Of a stretch of DNA of 64,000 bases, positions 12,000 to 21,339 are shown piece by piece (positions within the stretch are counted from its first letter, which is position 1; each line of letters begins with the position of its first letter). Made by a program: the position numbers and the translations under genes. Source of the stretch: Clarkia xantiana subsp. parviflora (Eukaryota; Streptophyta; Magnoliopsida; Myrtales; Onagraceae); the NCBI GenBank assembly GCA_036873135.1, contig JAPTYO010000008.1:35412819-35476818 (forward strand), read 5' to 3'. The notes beneath the pieces were generated by a model, which saw only the letters and a list, made by a program, of their open reading frames with translations, did no database searches and was not told where the DNA came from.

Positions 12000-12691
12000 C
12001 TACCCTCATAGCACAGTTCGTAGTCGGCAGTACCTTTTCGGATAACGAGTTCCTCGTTTTATAGTCTTTAAATGTCTATGTCTAGGATCTTATAGGAAAC
12101 GTGCTACTAGGCCTATGGCGTAACAGATATCCGGACGGGTGCATTGCATGGCGTAGAACAAACTACCGACCATGCTAAAACATCTTGCACATTTTATCTA
12201 TTCAAGCTCTGCCAGGTGAGGTCGTCACGTTATGACAGTGCTCACCCAAACAACATTGGCGTTTCCACGGATTTTGGCATTCTGCGATCTGAATCATTTC
12301 AACAATTTGTTGATGTAAGCTTCTTGAGACAGACATGATTTCCGGGTAGCCCGATCTCTGGCAGTCTCAATGCCTAAGATATACGTGGCATCTCCCATGT
12401 CCTTCATCTCAAATACAGATGCCAGCCAGGACTCTGACTTATTCATAAATCTCATGTCATTTACAGCAATGAGTATGTCGTCCACGTTTAAAGTTAAGAG
12501 GACATACTTAGACCCAGAGGTCTTATAATACACGCACGGATCCTCATGAAGGTTCACAAATCCGTTTCCTACGATTTCCTCGTGGAGTTTGTGATACCAT
12601 TGCCAAGACGACTGTTTTAAGACCGTAGATGGATCTTTGGAGTTTACAAACTTTACGTTCGTTACCAGGAGTAATGAAACCCTATGGTTGC
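12000..12691 (-). pseudogene. copia reverse transcriptase remnant, 3' portion
   Basis: The minus-strand frame 12716-12294 includes KQSSWQWYHKLHEEI, HEDPCVYY, LLTLNVDDILIAVND (the YVDD-class catalytic motif, here NVDD) and QEAYINKLLK. It belongs with the segment at 15846-16160. The two were one gene before the nested insertion at 12692. Y-to-N in the catalytic box, plus downstream stops and frame breaks before the RNase H, show it is dead. Confidence 0.85.
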
Positions 12692-13537
12692 TGTTAGGTT
12701 CCGAGTTAAGGGTCAACGGGCGGTCGACTCAAATCTCGTTCCTCACTGGAGATGTCGCGGATCTGATTCTCTCGGGTTGTGCTGTCTTAACTCGTGCCTT
12801 TCCGTCCTTAGCTTCTCTTCTCCTTCACCCTGCAGAAGGGGCAATACCAGGCACAGAGGGGGGGTGGTGCCTGATGAACCCTCTCCGATGCCTAAGTCAG
12901 TACGGTTTTTAGAGAGATAAAGCTAGAGAGATGTCAGAGCAAAATTGTGCAACTTGCCAAGATGATCAAATGAATAGTGGAGACGGGGTATTTATAGGCA
13001 ATGGTGTCATTAAGGTGGCTTAATGACATCGTTAACCTTTAAACACAGTTAATTAACCTTTAAACACATAATTAAGACCTTAGGATACGGAGAAGGTTGG
13101 CGGAATAAACCGAGTATGGGAGTCCGAGAATGGTGCCGGGGCCCTTGGGGGGGAGGAAAATCCGACCCCCAAGGGTAGGGGTTGGGTGAGGCCACCCAAC
13201 CCCTCCTGGGGGGATAGGGTTGGCCAACCCTATCCCCCCTAGGGGAGATCGGGTTGGCCGACCCGATCTCTCCTAGGAGAGGTCGGGTTGGTGGACCCGA
13301 TCTCTCCTAGGAGAGATCGGGTTGGTCCACCCGATCTCCCCTAGGGGAGGTCGGGTGTGGCCACCCAACCTCACCTAGGTGAGTTTGACTCGGCCGGACG
13401 AGCGCTTCGGCCTCGTCCGGACCGTTGGTGTTTTCGCGAAGTGTTCGGGTTGAAGTTTCGAATTATAATCATTAATGGGATGATAAAAATAAAACGATTC
13501 GGAAGTCAACGGGTTCAAATTGGGCGTATATCCATCA
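12692..13537 (-). repeat. 3' LTR of nested non-autonomous element
   Basis: 846 bp from TGTTAGGTTCC to ATATCCATCA. It contains a TATTTATA motif at 12989-12996 (minus-strand TATA box), an AGAGAGATAAAG stretch and, in the U3 side (about 13140-13385), an array of inverted units. Confidence 0.9.
13140..13385. repeat. Palindromic array in the LTR (3' copy)
   Basis: Successive inverted units of about 35-45 bp are centred on CCTAGG or GGCC, for example GATCGGGTTGG paired with CCGACCCGATC and joined by TCTCCTAGGAGA. Each unit can fold on itself and pair with its neighbours. It lies in the U3 side, upstream of the minus-strand TATA box. Confidence 0.8.
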
Positions 13538-14399
13538 CATGCCCCCGAGTCAACCAATGGCCTAACCCTTGATTGACTCTATTTTAGGATGGTATGACAC
13601 GCGCAATTTGAAACCGGGGTTTTACCTTTCGTCTGAATGCTTGCTTACCCATGGATGCGTGCCTCTGACTCTGCCCCCTGCCTTATGAGATAGAGGAATT
13701 GTAAACGTCAGAGTAGCACGGACGTGTGCCTAAGCACGCGTCCGTCTGAGGTGGGAGTAATAAATCTATCCTTGCTACGGGCGTATACTCGAAAAATACA
13801 TGCTTGCATAAGGATGTAATACAGATACAAATAAGTGACTTATGCTTCAGTTTCATGCCGGGATTTTGCCTAAGTGGAGAAAAATTTAATTTTGGCCTAA
13901 AATTTTTTCTAAGTATGGGATGCTTAAAAAATATACCCATAGAATATTAACTGTGGTAGGTGTGAGTTTAACTACGGTTAATGGGAACTAGGGGTATCAG
14001 TTTTTTAAATCTGACCCTTGAATTTTTCCTTCCTAAAAATCAACGGTGTCGATCTGGCGGCTTTGGAAAAAACCCTAATCTTTTGTACTATAAAAGGGGC
14101 AAGTGATTACCTCATTCTCGTTGTCCTTTTCTCTTCTTTTCTTTTTGACTGTGGGATTCTTGGTCGGACTTGCTTCTTGGGACGCGTGTCGCATTGAGGT
14201 ACGTGTCTTTCCTTTTGTGTAAGCATTGCTTTTGGGAGACGTAATCTCGCCTCTCCCTCGATAGTTTCTCTACTTACCGGTTGTTTCTTTACTTGTCTCA
14301 TCTTTGATTTGTGGATCTTCATGGTGATATAGTCCTGTTTGGTTCATCCTTTTTTCATCTTTTGCCCCCGTGTTTCTGCTTGCTAGCGTGTGGGGTTTT

Positions 14400-14590
14400 C
14401 TATACTGAGATTATGATTATCTCCCTTTGCCCTCTGCCCCTGCTTGTTGGTCAGTGGGGTCTCTCTATGCTGGGGGTTATAACTATCTCCCCTTGCCCCC
14501 TGGCCCTGTTTGTTGGCCAGTAGGGTCTCTCTATGGTGGGGGTTGTAACTGTCTCCCCTTGCCCCCTGCCCCTGCTTGTTGGCCTGTGGG
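14400..14590. repeat. About 66-bp tandem repeat, three copies
   Basis: Each unit contains CCCCTGCTTGTTGG or a variant, GGGGTCTCTCTATG and TAACTATCTCCCCTTGCCC. TTGTTGG anchors are at about 14444, 14510 and 14577. Confidence 0.8.
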
Positions 14591-14956
14591 GTCTTCCTTG
14601 TCGTCTTTCTATTCTTACCTTTTGGCTTTGTATTCGTCGTTTTAGGAAAATGAGTTTACATCTTATGTCCACTATCCGCTTTCTGTTTTCCTTGGGCTAA
14701 ACTTGTGTTTTTTCGATCATCAGAACTCCCCGGTGATTGATGAGGAGTAAGAGGCCAGTACGGGTGGGAGTAGTTAATTCTGGGACCGGACCTTCGATTG
14801 CAAAAAGATCGGTTTTTTATGGTGCGGGGAGGTGTCCTCTAACTGTGCCATATACGCTTCTCTAGCATTCGCTGACTCTCCTCCAGCTCCATAACCTCCA
14901 TGAATGACATATACGCTTGCCATCTGGCTGGTGATTATTAGGCTTCTTATTCGAAA

Positions 14957-14972
14957 CCCACGGACGGCGCCA
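14957..14972 (-). other. Primer-binding site of nested element
   Basis: The minus strand reads TGGCGCCGTCCGTGGG, two bases inside the 5' LTR. It differs by a few bases from the sites at 7807 and 47150, so all three elements use the same primer class. Confidence 0.75.
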
Positions 14973-14974
14973 AG

Positions 14975-15840
14975 TGTTAGGTTCCGAGTTAAGGGTCAAC
15001 GGGCGGTCGACTCAAATCTCGTTCCTCACTGGAGATGTCGCGAATCTGATTCTCTCGGGTTGTGCTGTCTTAACTCGTGCCTTTCCGTCCTTAGCTTCTC
15101 TTCTCCTTCACCCTGCAGAAGGGGCAATACCAGGCACAGAGGGGGGGGGGGTGGTGCCTGATGAACCCTCTCCGATGCCTAAGTCAGTACGGTTTTTAGA
15201 GAGATAAAGCTAGAGAGATGTCAGAGCAAAATTGTGCAACTTGCCAAGATGATCAAATGAATAGTGGAGACGGGGTATTTATAGGCAATGGTGTCATTAA
15301 GGTGGCTTAATGACATTGTTAACCTTTAAACACAGTTAATTAACCTTTAAATACATAATTAAGACCTTAGGATACGGAGAAGGTTGGCGGAATAAACCGA
15401 GTATGGGAGTCCGAGAATGGTGCCGGGGCCCTTGGGGGGGAGGAAAATCCGACCCCCAAGGGTAGGGGTTGGGTGAGGCCACCCAACCCCTCCTGGGGGG
15501 ATAGGGTTGGCCAACCCTATCCCCCCTAGGGGAGATCGGGTTGGCCGACCCGATCTCTCCTAGGAGAGATCGGGTCGGCCAACCCGATCTCTCCTGGACC
15601 CGATCTCTCCTAGGAGAGATCGGGTTGGTCCACCCGATCTCCCCTATGGGAGGTCGGGTGTGGCCACCCAACCTCACCTAGGTGAGTTTGACTCGGCCGG
15701 ACGAGCGCTTCGGCCTCGTCTGGACCGTTGGTGTTTTCGCGAAGTGTTCGGGTTGAAGTTTCGTATTATAATCATTAATGGGATGATAAAAATAAAACGA
15801 TTCGGAAGTCAACGGGTTCAAATTGGGCGTATATCCATCA
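14975..15840 (-). repeat. 5' LTR of nested non-autonomous element
   Basis: 866 bp, almost identical to 12692-13537 but with a longer G-run near 15140 and an extra or rearranged palindromic unit near 15560-15610. TATTTATA is at 15276-15283. Confidence 0.9.
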
Positions 15841-15845
15841 GTTGC

Positions 15846-16160
15846 TCCATGTAGATCTCTTCCTCCAGGTTTCCAAGGAGGAATGTGGTCTTAATACTAA
15901 TTTGGTGAGGTTCGTAACCGAAACCTACGACCAGGACAATAAATGGCCCTGCACCGTGGTTTTACGCACAGGTGTTTAGTATGTTTTGTCAAAGTCCACT
16001 CCGTGAAGTTAAGTATAGCCTTTTCGCGTCGAGTCGAGCTCTGTATCGCTAGACCTTTTCCATCAGTGGTGAACCTTCTTTCAGGACTCACCCTATCCTT
16101 ATGCCCCTGTGGTTAGCAGGTAAATCAACTATTGACTTTAATGGCTTTCATTCAGGCGAT
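15846..16160 (-). pseudogene. copia reverse transcriptase remnant, 5' portion
   Basis: The minus strand resumes the C1 polyprotein directly across the nested insertion: VDLPANHRG-like text upstream, then the FDETYSP-equivalent region and a truncated LEEEIYMEQ segment ending at the insertion site. Multiple frame changes are present compared with copy C2 (61287-61690). Upstream material resembles the copia linker between integrase and reverse transcriptase. Confidence 0.65.
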
Positions 16161-17900
16161 CTCTCTCATTTATTATTTTCTTCCATTTATCCATTTGAGG
16201 TCGTTCCAATGCATGTCGACAGTCGATAGAGTGAAGTCATCACTCTTCCAGATGGGATACTTCTTTGGAGAAGTTCGACGCCTTTGACTTTCTTCTAGGC
16301 TTGATTATCCCGTCTTTGAGTTTTAACGTCTCTCCGACTCGGAATAATGCCTCTTATCGGAGCATAACTTCTATTGGGTACAAGAGGAGTGCTTTTAACC
16401 ATAATCGACAGCTTTCCTTATACGACTTCTCGGTCTCAAAATTTTATTTCCAAGATGAATTCCTTGATCACTAGGATCTGGAACCAAGTTTGTCGGATCA
16501 CTCCAACTGGGAACAATGGGTAGTATAGGTAGTTGTGACATCCCCAGTTTAGCATTACGATAATCAGGTTCAACTTGATTCGTCCAAACAGCAACAGTGA
16601 TTACTTGTGGTAGTTGTTTAGACCTCCCACTGGATTAATTATGAAAATGTTCCCATTATCATTTATCATGTCATTCACTTGTGTTGCTGGTTCAAATCTC
16701 TCCCACTCGAATTAAGTGGGACCTGCTGTCAGTAATATCCTCTTCTGTCTGATCAAGACTCATTGTACTGAAAACGTCAATGCATCGGAAAATTCGTCCA
16801 CAAGTATGTAATGTCACATGTTCGACCACGGTACCATGTCTTTTAAGATGTAAACATGTATTTTCAAAGAGTAGTTAACATACTCTTGTTCCAAATACGT
16901 GTTTAATGCGCAAATTAATGCCGCCTGATGATATGAGTATCTCATTATCATTCTTCAGCTTTTATGGCGGCGTGTCATACCGATTACAATTGAACATAGT
17001 ATTTCATTAATGTGAATCATTTTCTCATCATCTCATAGGGAACGTTTGGAGAAATGACTACAACACTTAGGTTTACAAACTATGCTTGCAGAAGCGTGTC
17101 ATTTGATTTGAATGCTTAGCCTGACTTATCGTTCAAGGTGTACGGAAGGAAAATCGTTTGACCGACTTCATCATTCTTCGTTTGCTAACTTATTTCAGAG
17201 ATTTTATCCCATCTCCGAACTGAGCATTTCAGGTTTTCACCTTATGCGTCAGTCGATACTTTTACAAGGTCGTAGTAGCTTTCGAAGCCTACTTCCTACC
17301 GATGTAAATGTTATCAATAAGTCATTTCCGAAGAAATGCAAACGAAAATTCAGCACATCATCATTTTAAACACTTTATTATTAAACTCATACTTTGAAAA
17401 GATGTGTTCCTCTTTCGAGATTCACTTGCGCGAGGCGCATCTTACCCCAATTTAATATTTGGTTAAATCGTTTCGTTTATGAATTTAATACAATTTAATC
17501 CAATCGGTTTCGCACATGATTATCATTACAAATTATTTTATTCAATGGAGTAATAATAAAGAAAGAGTTTTAACTGGTTAATTCTTAGAGCTATGCAATC
17601 AATGGAATTTAAAGGCATGATCTAGTCCATAGATTTAGATGTAGGAGAAAATGTATGGATTTGCTTGATTCTGCCATTTACAATGGCATTTTTATTTTTG
17701 TTATTTACTTATTTCGGATCTATCCCGTTTTTAACCGAGTCGATCAATCTTGATAAATAGAACTCTTTTCGAATCGAAAGGTAACTACTTTATTCAATGA
17801 AACCGAAACAATGTAATCCAAAAACAAAAATTAAACAAATAGAAAAACCAACACTAAACAATACTGGGGTCACAGATCTCAAACTCGAAACAGTCATGAA
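16161..17900 (-). pseudogene. Unreadable copia C1 region where protease/integrase should lie
   Basis: This interval is collinear with 61690-63500 of C2 and occupies the position of protease and integrase, but I cannot recognise either domain. Stops occur in all minus frames. A + strand frame at 17112-17369 is open in both copies but looks like a shadow, with no domain. The family may have lost integrase before these copies inserted, or the region may be deeply decayed. Confidence 0.4.
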
Positions 17901-18606
17901 GAAGTTTGATGGACTAGTTGTCTTAACCGAAATGTACCTAAAAGGTACTGATATCATGGTGAGTAAAGCACCAGATCATCGTTTAGACTTCTTTTTGATG
18001 GGGGTTGCCAAGCATTTCAGCACACCGATGAATCTTTCATCGAATGCCTCGAGCTCCTTTGGAAAATTTCCATATTTCTCATCTGTTTCGAATAGGTCTA
18101 TCGTCGTCTTGATCGATTTGATCAAACGCGTCAGGCATTTCTCGTTAACAAACCATGAAAGAGGAAACATTCTCATTACCTTGCGAGCCCGTGTCCATAC
18201 GTCCAACTCATCAGCGGGATCATGATAGGCAATTATGCCGACATCACTGCATAGAATACTGAAGTATTCCGCCATCAAGGCTCTAACTTCAGTGGCCTTA
18301 CCCTTACCGTAGCAAAGGTATATGGCACACCAAAGATGCAATGCGCTGAGGTGTACAAATTATCCCTCTACTTCAGTTGACAGCTGCGAGAGGATCAACT
18401 CCCGTGCATTACGATCCTTCCCCGTTGCTTTCATGTGGATATTTGTATTCGTCCAAGCTCAACCTATCCGCCGTCGGATTGACCTGATCATCAAGATCCG
18501 CAGCGATCAGAAGATCCATAACATTGTCTCTCCATGCATTGTAATCCACGCCGTCCAGATTGCGTGCTCCGTAGAACTGTACCGGGTCAGCCATGAAAAC
18601 TAACAC
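17900..18606 (-). pseudogene. copia gag remnant
   Basis: The frame from 18594 begins MADPVQFYGARNLDG, then YNAWRDNVMDLLIAADL, the usual copia gag opening (W-x-x-x-M/V core). A second frame (18341-17976) has LWCAIYLCYGKGKATE, ALMAEYFSI, DPADELDV and ETDEKYGNFPKELEAFDERFIGVLKCL, ending in KKKSKR. This matches the capsid (UBN2-type) region of copia gag in order and style. A stop after ESNGEGS and a frame change separate the pieces. The corresponding C2 region at 63585-63992 carries the same second half. Confidence 0.65.
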
Positions 18607-20136
18607 ATTAATGGTTATGCAAAATTAGGTAGACAATAAAATTTTGAGAAAGAATTGCATACATCAGATATCTATTAAGATTGAATCCGACAAATAATGA
18701 TTCCTCAGTCATCTAAATCAACCGACCACTAGTAAACCAATGGAAGATGGCTGTGAAAGAGTTCACATTATCGCCGTTTTCAATCCAATAGATCAATCTT
18801 TTAAAACGTTTTAATCGCAAATTACCGGAACGGGAATTTTAAAACAAGCATACCCGATCTTGGCTTTCCCAAGGCCCTTTGTATTTTGGAGAATATTCCG
18901 ATGAATTCACTCATGCATATATAATTCTACTAACTATGTAAATCATCATACGCAAGTAACATTCATCAAACAAGCCACACCCATGCTTACGCGTCATGCA
19001 TCTAATGTTCCGAGGAACTCATGCTTGCATACATAATCCTACTTCCAAAAATTATCAAATGCGGCTACATCCTCAACATTCTAGCATACGTGTCAAACAT
19101 GAATCATTCATATCCATCATACATATTTGGCGACTGGTTTTCGATTTTAAAATAATTTTAAACATTAGGGGCTGATTTGCAATTCATGCTTATATTCAAT
19201 TACGCAAAATTCTAGACATGAATCCTAGGCATTTCCAACAATCATAGCATGTCTATCCTAGTGCGCATTCCATATATTTAATCAGGGCTCCGCCCACAAC
19301 ATGCAATATTCAGCTAGCTTGACTAATTCAAGACAACATTTCTAATCATGCATTAATATATATATATATATATATATATATTTGAATAATAAACAATTGA
19401 AATTCAGCCGTCTAATTAATCCAGTCTAAAAAAACATGTATCTCCGAGATCCATCCCCATAATAATCCAGTCTAAAAAAACATGTATCTCCGAGATCCAT
19501 CCCCATAATCGAAACAAGGCATAAAGGTTAGCAACCCTTTGAGCACTGTGTAGTCCATTTAGAGGTTCAATAATATTTGGATTTTAAAACTTGACCACCC
19601 TATTTATTTAATTTACTAGAATTCGGTTTTGAAAATCATTTCGGTTCAGTCAATTTTTGTTCCAGTTCGGTCCGGCTCAGTCTGATCTGATAAATCCGGT
19701 TCGGTCTGGTTTAAAACCTGGTTCGGTCCGGTTTCAATTTTAAAATCTGGTTCGGTCCGAACCGGTCCAATAAAATGGGGTTTGGTTCGGTTCAACACAC
19801 AAAACGGGTCCGGTTAGATCCACTTAATTACCCCGCTTCGACCCGACCCGATTAGGTCGAATCGATTGGGAAAACCCGGTTCGATTTAAATCCGTCCCGG
19901 TTTGACATATTGGACCGGCCCAATAATTAAATTTCAAAGGTTGGGCCGAAATGTTACTTGTGGCCCAAGTAGGGTTTTAAAGTCCAAAAATGTTTATCTT
20001 AGCCACCAAGTAATCATTAACTATATAAAATAATTTACAATATTAAATATATATATATATATATATATGAATTTCGGCCAGATTACTAACATATATATAT
20101 TTATTGCCAAGATTCAATCTATAAGATTAAATCAAT

Positions 20137-20167
<31 letters not shown>

Positions 20168-20738
20168 TTATTTATTTATTTATTTTCAATATCTTAAATA
20201 GGGTAACAAATATACTGACAATATATTTTCACAATCTTTGCAATTAAATCTATCAATAATATATTTAACCTATTAAATATTTAGATATATTGATAGTGAT
20301 ATATATTAAAGTGAATATATCATAATGCTCCCAATTATAGATATATTGTTACCTTAATGAAAAATTAAAATATGGTAAACAATATTATTTTGATATTTCG
20401 GCCGAAATTAGCTTTCTTGGAGCCTAAGAAATTAAAATTTTTACCTTGTAATTTTAGGGTTTGGCCGAAATAAACATGTAATTGGGAACAAGTGGTCAAA
20501 TTTCAAGATCAAATTTTAATAAGATCTACAATCTAATGTTTGATTTTGATAAAAATTACACTTTTCTTGAAGATCATGAACATCAAACTAACCAAGAACA
20601 TGAAAATTTCGGATTTACCAACAACCATAAAAATCGAAAATTTCAAAATTTTAATTTAAAATTTTCGGTTTTCAATTTAGATTTTCAAGAACACAAATTT
20701 ATCAAAATCATGAACTCCTAACACAGGCTTTGTATCAC
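18607..20738 (-). other. Copia C1 leader between 5' LTR and gag, with microsatellites
   Basis: About 2.1 kb without coding signal. It contains (AT)n runs near 19355-19382, 20047-20068 and 20140-20165, a 45-bp direct duplication near 19413-19508, and a stretch rich in CGGTTCGGTCC motifs (19620-19900). The sequence next to the LTR (minus strand GTGATACAAAGCC) is a possible degraded initiator-Met-type primer site. Confidence 0.55.
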
Positions 20739-21339
20739 TGTTAGATTACGGAGATTAATCACTACGGATACTTAAACAAAGTACATGCTAGTAATCGGAA
20801 TTACGCAGCGAAAGATTCACACATACCTTTAAGATGACCCGTAGACCCAAGATCTTCTCTGGAGAGAGTTCACGATCCTCCGGTCGGGACCCGTAGAGGT
20901 TCTTGTTAGAGAAGCCCTACGTGGTGCAAGCTCCACATCAAAGCCTCTGATCGATTCTTGGCACGGGGACAGATCTCTGGAGTGTTTTCTTGGAAAGCAA
21001 ATTGGAACACCCTTGGTAGATGGTAGGTTCAGCCGAAACCTAGGTGGTGTGGGGCTGGGGGTTTTTCTCTCTAAAACAGTCTAATGAGGGAATAGTGATT
21101 AACCCTAAAAATCTCCTAACACCTCTTATTTATAGGAGGAGTAAAGTGGACAAAAGTCCACTTTACCCTCTTTATAATTTCGGTCGGCCATTAGTATAGG
21201 GAGGCTCAATTTTGGGCCTCATGTCAATTGGGATTTGGGTCCATCCCAATTACCCTAATGTGACATTTACCCAAGTTCATTAGGTAAACTATACATATTA
21301 TGGGCTACCAATTACGTCGCCCATCACCATATGCTTACA
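20739..21339 (-). repeat. 5' LTR of copia copy C1
   Basis: 601 bp, TGTTAGATTACGG…ATGCTTACA on the + strand. It contains a TATA element in TATTTATAGGAGG and an inverted repeat AGTGGAC-AAAA-GTCCACT beside it. Roughly 6-7% different from 9788-10384 by eye. Confidence 0.85.

Larger units (their letters stand above)
13538..14974 (-). other. Internal region of the nested element, apparently non-coding
   Basis: No gag or pol similarity is visible on either strand. A 66-67-bp tandem repeat occupies about 14400-14590. TATAAAAGG at about 14090 lies on the + strand. The region ends at the primer-binding site next to the 5' LTR. Confidence 0.65.
12692..15840 (-). mobile_element. Recent non-autonomous LTR retrotransposon nested in copia C1
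   Basis: Two LTRs (12692-13537 and 14975-15840) enclose a 1437-bp internal region without retrotransposon coding sequence. The element is flanked by perfect five-base duplications GTTGC (12687-12691 and 15841-15845) and sits inside the copia reverse transcriptase. The uninterrupted sister copy at 61372-61430 shows the empty site. The primer site TGGCGCCGTCCGTGGG (minus, 14957-14972) and a polypurine tract (minus strand CTCGGGGGCATG, 13538-13549) give minus orientation and gypsy-type affinity. The LTRs differ by only about six or seven substitutions plus two length changes, so the insertion is recent. Confidence 0.92.
9788..21339 (-). mobile_element. Degenerate Ty1/copia LTR retrotransposon (copy C1), interrupted by a nested element
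   Basis: LTRs of about 597 bp (9788-10384) and 601 bp (20739-21339) flank RNase H, reverse transcriptase and gag remnants in minus-strand order. Flanks CGCCC (9783-9787) and CGCAC (21340-21344) are a one-mismatch target duplication. The flanking PMD reading frame closes perfectly when the element is removed. The LTRs differ by roughly 6-7% by eye, so the insertion is old. Without the nested 12692-15845 segment the internal region is about 7.2 kb, long for copia because of a leader of about 2.1 kb. All coding parts contain stops or frameshifts. The same family occurs at 58506-64000 and as a solo LTR at 45537-46133. Confidence 0.85.

Noticed and set aside
17112..17369. Open frame shared by both copia copies (also 62732-63016)
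   Set aside because: Antisense to the element and no recognisable domain; sharing is explained by the two copies being homologous.
20482..20721. 79-codon + strand ORF rich in Asn, Phe and Lys
   Set aside because: AT-rich leader of a minus-strand copia element; composition alone explains it.
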